A stretch of 64,000 bases of DNA from contig NZ_RAZT01000019.1 in the NCBI RefSeq assembly GCF_003626635.1, forward strand, positions 62,001 to 126,000. The letters are read 5' to 3'. Below the pieces are notes generated by a model. It was not told where the DNA came from and searched no databases. It saw only the letters and a list, made by a program, of their open reading frames with translations. Both the position numbers and the translations under genes were made by a program. Shown here piece after piece: positions 35,658-42,711 of the stretch. Every line of letters begins with the position of its first letter. The stretch's first letter is position 1. This stretch comes from Micromonospora musae. GTDB lineage: Bacteria; Actinomycetota; Actinomycetes; Mycobacteriales; Micromonosporaceae.

Positions 35658-35896
35658 CGCTCCCGAGGGGGCAGGCCACTGGTGGCGGCGCCGGCTCGAG
35701 AACTCTCGTCAGATCTGCGGATCAGCGAGGACGCAACACGCTTCTGGCGGGAACACGTGCCCCGGATTCTGCCCGATCGTCTGACAACTGGCTAGGGCGA
35801 ACGGATAGATCGTCGCATCTCCGACTGAACGAACGGACGATACCTGAGGGGCCGCGCGGCCCGCGACCCCTCCGTCGATGGACGGCCGAGAAAGAC

Positions 35897-36949
35897 TCAG
35901 GTCGCTCCGCTCTGGCCGGTCTCACCGTCGGCCGGCGGCCGGGTCGGCATGCCGGGGAAGAGGCGGGCGGCGGCGATCTGCGCGGTGATCCCGGAGTTCT
36001 CCAGCGCCTCGGCGAGCCGGCGGCGCAGCTCCCGGCCGACCGCGAACTGGCCGTCCGCGGTCGTCTTCACCACCGTCCGGATCACGGCGCCGTCCACGGT
36101 CATCTGCTCCACGCCGAGCACCTCGGGCGGCTCGACGATCTCCGGGGCGAGCTCCGGATCCACCGCCACCGAGGCGGCCGCCGTACGCAGCACCGCCGTG
36201 GCCTCCTCCGTGCCGGCGAACCCGATCGGCAGGTCGACCACGACCAGTGCCCAGCCCTGGCTCTTGTTGCCGACCCGGACGATCTCGCCGTTGCGGATGT
36301 ACCAGAGCACTCCCCGCCCGTCCCGGACGGTGGTGACCCGCAGCCCCACCGACTCGACCACCCCGGTCGCCTCGCCCAGGTCGACGGTGTCGCCGACGCC
36401 GTACTGGTCCTCGATCAACATGAAGAGGCCGGCCAGCAGGTCCTTGACCAGGCTCTGCGCGCCGAAGCCCAGTGCCACACCGGCGATCCCGGCGCTGGCC
36501 AGCAGCGGGGCCAGGTCGAAGCTGAACTCGCGCAGGATCATCAGCAGCGCGATGCCGAAGACGAACGCGGTGGTGAGGCTGCGCAGCACGGAGCCGATCG
36601 CCTCGGCCCGCTGCCGGCGCCGCTCCGGGACGAACTCGCCGGGCTCCGTCGCGGCCGTCGGCACCCGCTCGCGCAGCGGCCGGAGCATCGCCGGCACGCC
36701 CGCGTCACTGGTGGTGCGGACCAGCCGGTCGATCGTCTTGCGCACCGCCCAGCGGGCGATCACGGCGAGCAGCAGGATCAGGATGATCCGTAGCGGCTTG
36801 ACGAGGATCCAGTAGCTGCCCTCGGCGAGCCAGCTCCAGTGGGTCGCCCGCCAGACGGCGTTGCACAACGCCTCGTTCAGGCACTCCGGGCTGGGGCTGT
36901 CGTCCGGGGGAGCGGCGGCGGCGAGGGCCGTCAGGGCAGAGGCAGTCAC
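35897..36949 (-). CDS. Small-conductance mechanosensitive channel, MscS family
   Basis: A 350-aa MscS-type channel that releases solutes on hypo-osmotic shock. Membrane helices lie at about residues 48-68, 120-140 and 145-170; the third has the Gly/Ala-rich pore pattern LLASAGIAGVALGFGAQSLVKD followed by the MscS signature FMLIEDQYGVGDTVDLGEATG. The cytoplasmic beta and alpha/beta domains follow. The GTG at 36949 is preferred; a TTG 18 bases upstream is less likely. It is the last gene before the island, and its upstream flank is one half of a split palindrome. Confidence 0.92.
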   Translation of the reverse strand: MTASALTALAAAAPPDDSPSPECLNEALCNAVWRATHWSWLAEGSYWILVKPLRIILILLLAVIARWAVRKTIDRLVRTTSDAGVPAMLRPLRERVPTAATEPGEFVPERRRQRAEAIGSVLRSLTTAFVFGIALLMILREFSFDLAPLLASAGIAGVALGFGAQSLVKDLLAGLFMLIEDQYGVGDTVDLGEATGVVESVGLRVTTVRDGRGVLWYIRNGEIVRVGNKSQGWALVVVDLPIGFAGTEEATAVLRTAAASVAVDPELAPEIVEPPEVLGVEQMTVDGAVIRTVVKTTADGQFAVGRELRRRLAEALENSGITAQIAAARLFPGMPTRPPADGETGQSGAT

Positions 36950-37311
36950 CTTGAATTCGTACCGCAAGACGTCGGCAGGTCCACGGCCGACCCACCGCCG
37001 GGCGGCGCCCGCGGCCCGGTTGCGGCGATCATCCGGAATCCGGGGGGTGGCGGAGGGCCCGAGGTGAGGTGGCGAGTGCCCGAACGGGCGGGGGTGAACC
37101 GGTCATCCTGCCATGGCCGGAAAATGCTTAACGAGGGACCCCGGATTAGTACGAGCAATCCCTGAAAGAGGGGAGTAAAGCGGCGCTGACCTGCTGAAAC
37201 GTCCGAAGAAGATCATCCGGCACAACCAGGTCTTGTGGAATAGGGCTTGCTGCGAACCTCACCGCAGTTGGCGCTATTGCCTAGGAATTGGGCTGGACGT
37301 ACGATCAGGAA
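36950..37311. other. MscS upstream region and left junction of the island
   Basis: The first half (to about 37135) is GC-rich flank with the mscS promoter. A perfect half-palindrome arm (37136-37147) and the 18-bp left direct repeat (37144-37161) mark the junction. Base composition drops from there on. No gene is seen before 37312, but the 5' end of the PIN-like gene is uncertain. Confidence 0.6.
37144..37161 (+). repeat. Left 18-bp direct repeat of the island (att-like)
   Basis: GATTAGTACGAGCAATCC; one mismatch to the copy at 42020-42037. Itself weakly palindromic (GATT/AATC ends). Confidence 0.7.
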
Positions 37312-38544
37312 ATGCCAAGCGCTGGTTCCGGTATACCCAGAGGTGACGCCGATAATAGAGCGGCTCACCAGATAATCCTCATGACAGTTGATCGAGCGAC
37401 TTCGCAAGTGACGGTCCTTCGATCGGACAAGAAGATAGCAACCCTGCCGATGACCTTTCCCTTCCATCCGGACAGCGCGATTTCGGTCATGAATTACTCT
37501 CCGCCACTCAATGCCCTTCATTTTCGAACTCTGAAAGGTGATGAGATAGGCGCCGAGCTGCCAGAGTTCGGGAAGGAATTCTCTCCAAAGAATGGTCGCC
37601 CTGTCATCTATCTCGACCAAAAGGACTGGAGCTCGCTAGCAAAGAGCATACATGCGCCTGAGAAGGTTCTTCCGGCCGCCGAACGCGAAGCGGCCGAGCT
37701 GCTAATCTCTCTTGCGCGTGCGAAAAAGGTAATCCTCCCATTGTCTGCCGCGCACATGGCCGAAACATGCAAATGGACCAACGACGAGGAGAGGTACCGA
37801 CTCGCGCTTACTATTGTGCAGCTGAGTGCAGGTTGGCAGATGCGTGACCCTCTCGACATCAGGCGCTTTGAAATTCGGAGTGCTTTAGTCGCAAGGTTCA
37901 AGGGGGAGACGCTTGATCAGCCGGCCAACATAACACTTGAACCTCACGCGAAACACGGGTCGAGGCGCTCTACGCGTCCTCCTCGCCAACGACGAGGATT
38001 CTCGCCGGAAATCGAGTTAGCGATTGATGCGCTAACTTCGGTTCAAGGGGCTATCGACACTATGCTTGATGCGAAGCCGGTTCCGATGTTGCCTACTCCA
38101 GCCTGGGTGTCAAAATTTCAAGGCTTTACAGACTGGTTGGCTGGCGAAAATCGCACTTCTCAGCGCAAGAGGCAGAGCATTGACGTGTTCTTCATTGCCG
38201 ACTCCATGAGAGAAATGGCTCAGGCTGCTGCCGAGGCAGGGGTCTCACCGGAAGAGATGAGCGTTTGGCTTAAGAAATTCAGCAATGAAGATATCACTTT
38301 GATGCCCAGCCTCGGACTGTTTCGAGAGGCTCTGCACCAGAAGCATCTGAACCCTGGCACCAGGTGGGAAAACAACGACCTGACTGATTTGATGTATTTA
38401 ACTTGTGCTGCCGCTTACGCTGATTACGCGGTGGGCGAAAATTCACTAGTCAGCCAGTTGGAGCAGGCGCAGAAGCGGCTTGGAAGGCCGACGAATGTTT
38501 ACCGGCGCTTACGCGACCTTGTGCCCGTACTTGAAAAGCTCTAG
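37312..38544 (+). CDS. PIN-like domain protein, putative ribonuclease
   Basis: A 410-aa protein with an N-terminal ~95-residue region of unknown fold and a PIN-like domain after it. The first acidic residue is D102 in VIYLDQKDW, a second is E151 in LSAAHMAET, and a third group D356/D359 with D371 lies in NDLTDLMYL and YADYAV near the C-terminus, the order expected for a PIN nuclease. An insert at about 215-300 contains a basic stretch (RRSTRPPRQRR). GC content is about 50% and a TTA Leu codon is at 38398, so it is foreign to the flanking genome. The start is uncertain: ATG 37312 is used, ATG 37381 is possible. It converges on the HEPN gene. RNA cleavage is inferred. Confidence 0.7.
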   Translation: MPSAGSGIPRGDADNRAAHQIILMTVDRATSQVTVLRSDKKIATLPMTFPFHPDSAISVMNYSPPLNALHFRTLKGDEIGAELPEFGKEFSPKNGRPVIYLDQKDWSSLAKSIHAPEKVLPAAEREAAELLISLARAKKVILPLSAAHMAETCKWTNDEERYRLALTIVQLSAGWQMRDPLDIRRFEIRSALVARFKGETLDQPANITLEPHAKHGSRRSTRPPRQRRGFSPEIELAIDALTSVQGAIDTMLDAKPVPMLPTPAWVSKFQGFTDWLAGENRTSQRKRQSIDVFFIADSMREMAQAAAEAGVSPEEMSVWLKKFSNEDITLMPSLGLFREALHQKHLNPGTRWENNDLTDLMYLTCAAAYADYAVGENSLVSQLEQAQKRLGRPTNVYRRLRDLVPVLEKL

Positions 38545-38787
38545 TACGGCAGCCCGGGTTGGCTGCGTAGAGACCGGTTGATGCGTAGCCGGTCCCTGGT
38601 TGCGGCCGAGCTCCGTGAGGCCCCTACCGCCGCCGCGCGGGGTAGCCCTCTCATCAGCCCGCATCTGCATAACGAACCCGTGCTGTTGTACCAGAAACCT
38701 CATGCGACCTCAAGTGTAGGTACATCTCTCTAGTCCTCACCAGGTCGTGATACCTGCCCCCAACTCCAAGCAGGAATGGTGTAGAGC
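38545..38787. other. 243-bp gap between the convergent PIN-like and HEPN genes
   Basis: Mixed composition, no open frame with convincing codon bias and no strong hairpin. Nothing identifiable is seen. Confidence 0.4.
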
Positions 38788-39438
38788 TTAGTCCGGGGGC
38801 GACGACTCAATTCGGTTTAGGAGGGATTGGCGAGCCGACTCCACGTCCTCAAGTGGCAGGTGCAGCTCTCCGCGTTCGATCTTTTGCAGCTTGTCTTGAT
38901 ACCACGCCTCTACCACCTCAGGGGTCACGCCCCATTCCGTTATGGCGGCAGCGCCGATGGTCGAGGTCAACCGTTCATCCACGTCTTGAAATAGCTGGCG
39001 TGCTTCGATGAGGAAATCGATCATCCGCGCCCGGCCCTCGTTGCTGCAAAAGTCCTCTGCCCGCTCACGCCAGAAGGCGTGTGCGAGGTGGTTTCGCAGC
39101 CTTAGCGCTTTCGTGAGATCCGCCGCTAGGTCGGGGTCGGCTTGCAGCTTTGGCCCAAGTTGCTTGACAAGGCTGCCCATCGTGGCCTTGAACTTGTCGT
39201 CCCAGGGGTCTGAGAGCATGCGCTCAGCATCTTGTCGTGCAACGACGAGTCGAGTAGTGGCGAGAACATTAACCAACTCGTGCTCAAGTACCGCTGCCCG
39301 GTAGAAGGCCAGACCGAAGTGAGCGAATGTTGCTTTTGGGTCGGTCTCTTCATCCTCCTCGCCGGGGTGGCTGAGGTCATCCGATTTCTGAAACGGCAAT
39401 CCGGGCAGTCCGAACCGCACAACATATAGATCGTCCAT
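38788..39438 (-). CDS. HEPN-domain protein, putative RNase-type effector
   Basis: A 216-aa mostly helical protein. Residues 115-120 are RNHLAH, the R-X4-H signature of HEPN ribonucleases with the usual polar residue after the Arg. A helix rich in E/R precedes it (AVLEHELVNVLATTRLVVAR) and FWRERAEDFCSNEGRARMIDFL follows, as in Abi-like and MNT-associated HEPN proteins. The N-terminal 35 residues are acidic. No nucleotidyltransferase (MNT) antitoxin is adjacent, and the neighbour is the convergent PIN-like gene, so this is not a standard HEPN-MNT pair. RNase activity is inferred from the motif. Confidence 0.65.
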   Translation of the reverse strand: MDDLYVVRFGLPGLPFQKSDDLSHPGEEDEETDPKATFAHFGLAFYRAAVLEHELVNVLATTRLVVARQDAERMLSDPWDDKFKATMGSLVKQLGPKLQADPDLAADLTKALRLRNHLAHAFWRERAEDFCSNEGRARMIDFLIEARQLFQDVDERLTSTIGAAAITEWGVTPEVVEAWYQDKLQKIERGELHLPLEDVESARQSLLNRIESSPPD

Positions 39439-39671
39439 AGTCCCAGTATCCGGTGAGGCGCAAGTGTTAGCACGGCGCGTCGGCGAGACTCCGACGCGGG
39501 GGGTGTCGGTGTGGCGCGCGGTTAGAGAACTTTCTGTACGAGATCAAGGCGGCCCGCTTCGCAGGCCGCGCGCGCCGCCGAACCTGGGCCGGGCCGCTGG
39601 CCCGCCGCCGCGCCTCTGGCCTTCGGCCGCCAGCGCGTCGGTGTTAGCCCGCCGGCGGCGCGACATACGAC

Positions 39672-39713
39672 GAAGCCCCGGGCCGCCATGCGTAGTGGCA
39701 GATCCGGGGCTTC
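39672..39713. repeat. Hairpin GAAGCCCCGG ... CCGGGGCTTC
   Basis: GAAGCCCCGG (39672-39681) pairs with 39704-39713; the stem extends imperfectly outward (CGACATACGAC before, GATGTCG after). Loop 22 nt. It could be a terminator. Confidence 0.6.
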
Positions 39714-39807
39714 GATGTCGAGCATTACAAGGGCAGTACCTCCGGCGGGGTCTTCGGGCACTCCGGGATGGTGGCGCCATCCCGACAACCTCCGTCCGGG
39801 CAGAGCC

Positions 39808-39884
39808 GAGCGGGTGGGGCCTGCTCGGTCAAGGTCGTTCAGCCGCTGGGTGCTCCACCTTGACCGAGCAGGCCCCACCCGCTC
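39808..39884. repeat. Perfect 28-bp inverted repeat, 21-nt loop
   Basis: The arm starting GAGCGGGTGGGGCCTGCTCG (39808-39835) is perfectly complementary to 39857-39884. It is the longest perfect hairpin in the window. It lies 65 bp beyond the stop of the leftward two-gene unit and could be its terminator, but its length is more like a repeat element or a paired DNA site. Confidence 0.85.
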
Positions 39885-39949
39885 CACGGGCTGCGGACGA
39901 AGGCCGACGGGATGGCTAGGGGAACAGCGGGGTCGGGGTGAAGGCAGGC

Positions 39950-41158
39950 TTATCGCTCTAACTGCCGTTGATCGGCGGCCTGCCTCGGGATAGGCATTGC
40001 CGAAGACGGAAGCTGATGTTGCGGAAGCATCATCTCATCTACGGGACGGCATCGTGTCGGTTCATCAACTCGCAACGGCTTGCCAGGTGCCCGCCTAATG
40101 TTTCCCTCAACCAACACCGCTCGCCCCTGGGAATGCCAATCCCATGCCTCCAAATACTGAGGCAGGCGCAGGCGAACCAGAACCTCTGCGGCATGGCCTT
40201 GGAGAACGGTCGCAACGGCAATCTCGCCGAACGGATCGTCCGCGTGGTCATGCCGCAGCTGGACGATGGTGCCAGAGAAGACGCGGCTAGGGTCTACCTT
40301 CTGTTGGCGAAGTTTCTCCGCCGCGCTCTTCACTAGAACGCTTGCCTCCGCCTCGATGGCAACGCTTCGAGGCATTGTCTCAGGTGCCGGAACGGCTGCT
40401 GCCCAGTCGACCGTAGCCTCGAACTCCCCGATGGCGCGCTGCTCCAAGATTCTCGCAAGTGCCGTACAGAACTCCCGGCTAACTCCCCGGTAGACCAACT
40501 CGTGAACATCATTAATGCTAGGTGCTTTCGCGGGCTCTACGACAAGCTCTCGAACCGCTTGCATCGACTGTGCGAAAGTGCGAACTACACGTCTTTCAAA
40601 GGGTTCCGACGGTGCTCTGTGCAGTTCTTCATGCGCGTGGTCAAGCGTTGGCTGATGCAGGTCTGGCTCAGGTGGCTCTGGTATCGGCACGAGCACCGGT
40701 ATGACGTATGACCCCTTCTGCGTGTGTCCCATCAACGCCTGGCGAACTACATCGTCCCCGAGCTTTGAATAGTTACTGGCAATGTGTGCCCGCTCCCACC
40801 GAGCCGTTGTGGCGGTAGCTCGAAGCATCGCCCTTGCGGATGCAAGTATTTTTACCCCAGTCTCAAGTGGTATCGCATCAATAATTCTCGCGTCGTTGGC
40901 TGCACGCAAGTGCGTCACGTCGAAGAGGAGGTACTTAGCCGCCGCAGAAACTTCCTTTTGTGTCCGATGCTCAGCGGCGGCCAATCGTGCGAGGACGCCC
41001 GAAATTAATGCTTTGTCCGCCGTGGACGGGACGCCTATACGGGTGCTACCACGAGTCCAGAGAGCCCCCGCAGGCCCGGGTGGCTGTTCCGTCCAGCCCA
41101 TGAAGCGCAGATACGAACGCAGTTCACCGAGCGTGGGCTGTGCGGCTTCACTGACCAT
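39950..41158 (-). CDS. Unknown 402-aa protein coupled to the DUF4365-like gene; possible C-terminal OB-like domain
   Basis: I do not recognise a named family. The N-terminus (TLGELRSYLRFMGWTEQPPG, then LWTRGSTRIGVP) looks like a small domain with a conserved Trp. Residues 70-170 are helical. The segment at about 285-385 alternates short strands (VFSGTIVQLRHDH, EIAVATVLQG, LVRLRLPQYLEAWDWHSQG, RAVLVEGNIRRAP) in an OB-fold-like order, suggesting nucleic-acid or oligonucleotide binding; this is inference. The ATG at 41158 overlaps the stop of the DUF4365-like gene as TGATG, so the two are translated together and may form one system. GC content is below that of the flanks. Confidence 0.65.
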   Translation of the reverse strand: MVSEAAQPTLGELRSYLRFMGWTEQPPGPAGALWTRGSTRIGVPSTADKALISGVLARLAAAEHRTQKEVSAAAKYLLFDVTHLRAANDARIIDAIPLETGVKILASARAMLRATATTARWERAHIASNYSKLGDDVVRQALMGHTQKGSYVIPVLVPIPEPPEPDLHQPTLDHAHEELHRAPSEPFERRVVRTFAQSMQAVRELVVEPAKAPSINDVHELVYRGVSREFCTALARILEQRAIGEFEATVDWAAAVPAPETMPRSVAIEAEASVLVKSAAEKLRQQKVDPSRVFSGTIVQLRHDHADDPFGEIAVATVLQGHAAEVLVRLRLPQYLEAWDWHSQGRAVLVEGNIRRAPGKPLRVDEPTRCRPVDEMMLPQHQLPSSAMPIPRQAADQRQLER

Positions 41159-41697
41159 CAGTTCCCGCCTTGCAGTTGGGGCTGGAAACATGCATCAACG
41201 TCGGAGGACCACTGCCGTAGGGTATCCGCCGTCAGTCGCTGGCTCTTGGGAACAGTGATACTCGCACCCTGAGACATCTTGTCGACCCTTGCCCAGAAGG
41301 CGGCGGCGCGGTGCATGGTCCCGTCGACTCGGTGGTCGAGCCAGTCAGGCTGCTCGTCAGGGTCCATCACGACCAGGACGAAGTAGACCGGTACGCACGA
41401 TCCGTGCCACTTGGCCCACCAACGATCATCGGCCGGCCAGGTAGCGGTACTGCCACCATGGATGCGGAACTTGCCAGTGCACTTCACCTGGACGCGGGCA
41501 CTTGCGGTAGCGAAGTCCACTGCGCCATCGATAGCCAACACGTCCTCATCGATCGAGGTCTCGGTGAACCCAACGCCAGCCTGACTGCAGATCGCGCGGA
41601 GGTAGGCCACGCCGAACCGCGCTTTAGAGCCGTTGGGGCTGAAGGTGGCGATATCGACCGGTCCGGGCTGATGAGGGATCACCATGACCATCATCAT
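41158..41697 (-). CDS. DUF4365-like protein with PD-(D/E)XK-type nuclease fold
   Basis: A protein of about 179 aa. It carries the DUF4365 pattern: GVAYLRAICSQAGVGFTETS at the start, then IDGAVDF (D57, D61) followed by ARVQVKCT (Q70, K72). The D...QxK arrangement is the active site of PD-(D/E)XK nucleases. A tryptophan-rich strand (WPADDRWWAKW) and VPVYFVLVVMD follow, also typical of DUF4365. The start lies in a run of ATGs (41697, 41694, 41691, 41685) without a clear ribosome binding site; longer upstream frames are not conserved-looking. It is the first gene of a two-gene unit. DUF4365 proteins are often found in defence-related loci, so a nuclease effector is plausible. Confidence 0.7.
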   Translation of the reverse strand: MMMVMVIPHQPGPVDIATFSPNGSKARFGVAYLRAICSQAGVGFTETSIDEDVLAIDGAVDFATASARVQVKCTGKFRIHGGSTATWPADDRWWAKWHGSCVPVYFVLVVMDPDEQPDWLDHRVDGTMHRAAAFWARVDKMSQGASITVPKSQRLTADTLRQWSSDVDACFQPQLQGGN

Positions 41698-42166
41698 GAC
41701 CGTGGATGACCACCGACGGTAGGCCTTGAGTTGCCTAAGGCGACGGATCCTCGAGGTCGGCAAATCGACAGCGCGTGACACTTGACCTTCGTGGAAGCCG
41801 GCATCTGCGGCCGTGAAGCGCTTGCGTCCGGTGGCGTGCTCCGGCAACCCGGGATGGCTAGAGGGTGCAGCCGGGAGGGTCAAGCGGAAGATCATCAGGC
41901 ACAGATCCGGCACAACTGAGGCCGACAAGGGCTGTCAAACGGTGTCAGGCAACGGCAGAGTTCACCCAGGTGGGGCCGCCGATGTGACCGGTTGCTCATG
42001 ATCGCAATAGCACAAGAGAGATTAGTACGTGCAATCCGGGGTCCGATCAGGGACGATTGGCGCAACGGACGTCGGTGATCCGGCCGGCGTCGACCGTGGT
42101 GGCCGTCGTGCCCGTCCCCGGTCGGCGGCGCGCAGAAGGTGCCGCTGAACCGGGAGGGTGTGCGCG
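41698..42166. other. Right junction of the island and HNH upstream region
   Basis: Holds the promoter of the leftward two-gene unit, the right direct repeat (42020-42037) and the second half-palindrome (42033-42044). Segments GAAGATCATCAGGCACA (41887) and GATCCGGCACAAC (41904) resemble GAAGATCATCCGGCACAAC at 37208 near the left end, in the same orientation. No gene is seen. Confidence 0.55.
42020..42037 (+). repeat. Right 18-bp direct repeat of the island (att-like)
   Basis: GATTAGTACGTGCAATCC; 17 of 18 bases identical to 37144-37161. Confidence 0.7.
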
Positions 42167-42700
42167 ATGCCTGACATACGACCCACGGTGGGCTCCGGTG
42201 CGCTGGTCCTCAACGCCACCTACGAGCCGCTGTGCGTCGTGTCGGTGCGTCGGGCCGCGATCCTCGTCCTCTCCGCCAAGGCGGTCTGCGTCGCCGACGG
42301 CGAGGGCATCCTGCACAGCGCCCGAGACGCCCTCCCGGTGCCCTCGGTGGTCCGGTTGACCCGGTACGTCCGGGTGCCCTACCGCACCCACGTCGGGCTC
42401 TCCCGCCGGGCGATCTTCGCCCGGGACGGCTGGCGCTGCGCCTACTGCCGGGGGCCGGCCGAGACCATCGACCACGTCTTCCCCCGCAGCCGGGGCGGCC
42501 GGCACGCGTGGGAGAACGTGGTGGCCGCCTGCGCCCGCTGCAATCACACGAAGGGCGACAAGACCCCGGCCGAGCTGGGCTGGCGGCTGCACTCGGCGCC
42601 CGCTGCGCCGAAGGGGGCCGCCTGGCGGGTGCTCGGCCACCGGGCGCCCGACCCACGCTGGGCCGACTGGCTCGACCTGCGGGAGCCGGAGGCGGCCTGA
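42167..42700 (+). CDS. HNH endonuclease family protein
   Basis: A 177-aa protein with an HNH nuclease domain in its C-terminal half. The zinc/ββα elements are CAYCRGPAETIDHVFPRSRG followed by ENVVAACARCNHTKGDKT: two CxxC pairs, the catalytic His in IDHV and the Asn/His of the third motif. The N-terminal half (VLNATYEPLCVVSVRRAAIL) is typical of the stand-alone actinobacterial HNH proteins. ATG at 42167 follows a GGAGG site (42153-42157). It lies outside the island and is probably a chromosomal neighbour of mscS. Its cellular role is not established. Confidence 0.9.
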   Translation: MPDIRPTVGSGALVLNATYEPLCVVSVRRAAILVLSAKAVCVADGEGILHSARDALPVPSVVRLTRYVRVPYRTHVGLSRRAIFARDGWRCAYCRGPAETIDHVFPRSRGGRHAWENVVAACARCNHTKGDKTPAELGWRLHSAPAAPKGAAWRVLGHRAPDPRWADWLDLREPEAA

Positions 42701-42711
42701 GCCGACGAGCC

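Larger units (their letters stand above)
39439..39949. other. 511-bp GC-rich noncoding segment with two hairpins
   Basis: This part of the island is GC-rich, in contrast with the PIN-like gene. It holds a 10-bp hairpin (39672-39713) and a perfect 28-bp inverted repeat (39808-39884). Open frames across it on both strands are low-complexity and unlikely to be genes. The promoter of the HEPN gene must lie at its left end. Confidence 0.55.
37136..42044. mobile_element. Inserted island with defence-like genes, bounded by direct repeats in a split palindrome
   Basis: Left end: GGACCCCGGATT (37136-37147). Right end: AATCCGGGGTCC (42033-42044). These are perfect reverse complements, 4.9 kb apart. 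The repeat GATTAGTACGAGCAATCC (37144-37161) recurs as GATTAGTACGTGCAATCC (42020-42037). Removing one repeat and the DNA between would restore one hairpin with a 9-nt loop. Inside, composition falls to about 50% GC in the PIN-like gene (for example 37381-37440) and TTA codons occur, unlike the flanks. Genes: PIN-like, HEPN, unknown 402-aa protein and DUF4365-like protein. There is no integrase or transposase. The outer neighbours (mscS and HNH) look like normal chromosome. Confidence 0.6.

Noticed and set aside
38788..39438. HEPN-MNT toxin-antitoxin pair
   Set aside because: No nucleotidyltransferase gene lies next to the HEPN gene on either side.
39464..39919. Open frames on both strands over the hairpin region of the island
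   Set aside because: Composition is Arg/Pro/Ala-rich without domain pattern, and the frames run through both hairpins.
37136..42044. Island as a prophage, integrative plasmid or IS element
   Set aside because: No integrase, transposase, replication, transfer or structural gene is present, and the ends do not coincide with a tRNA gene.
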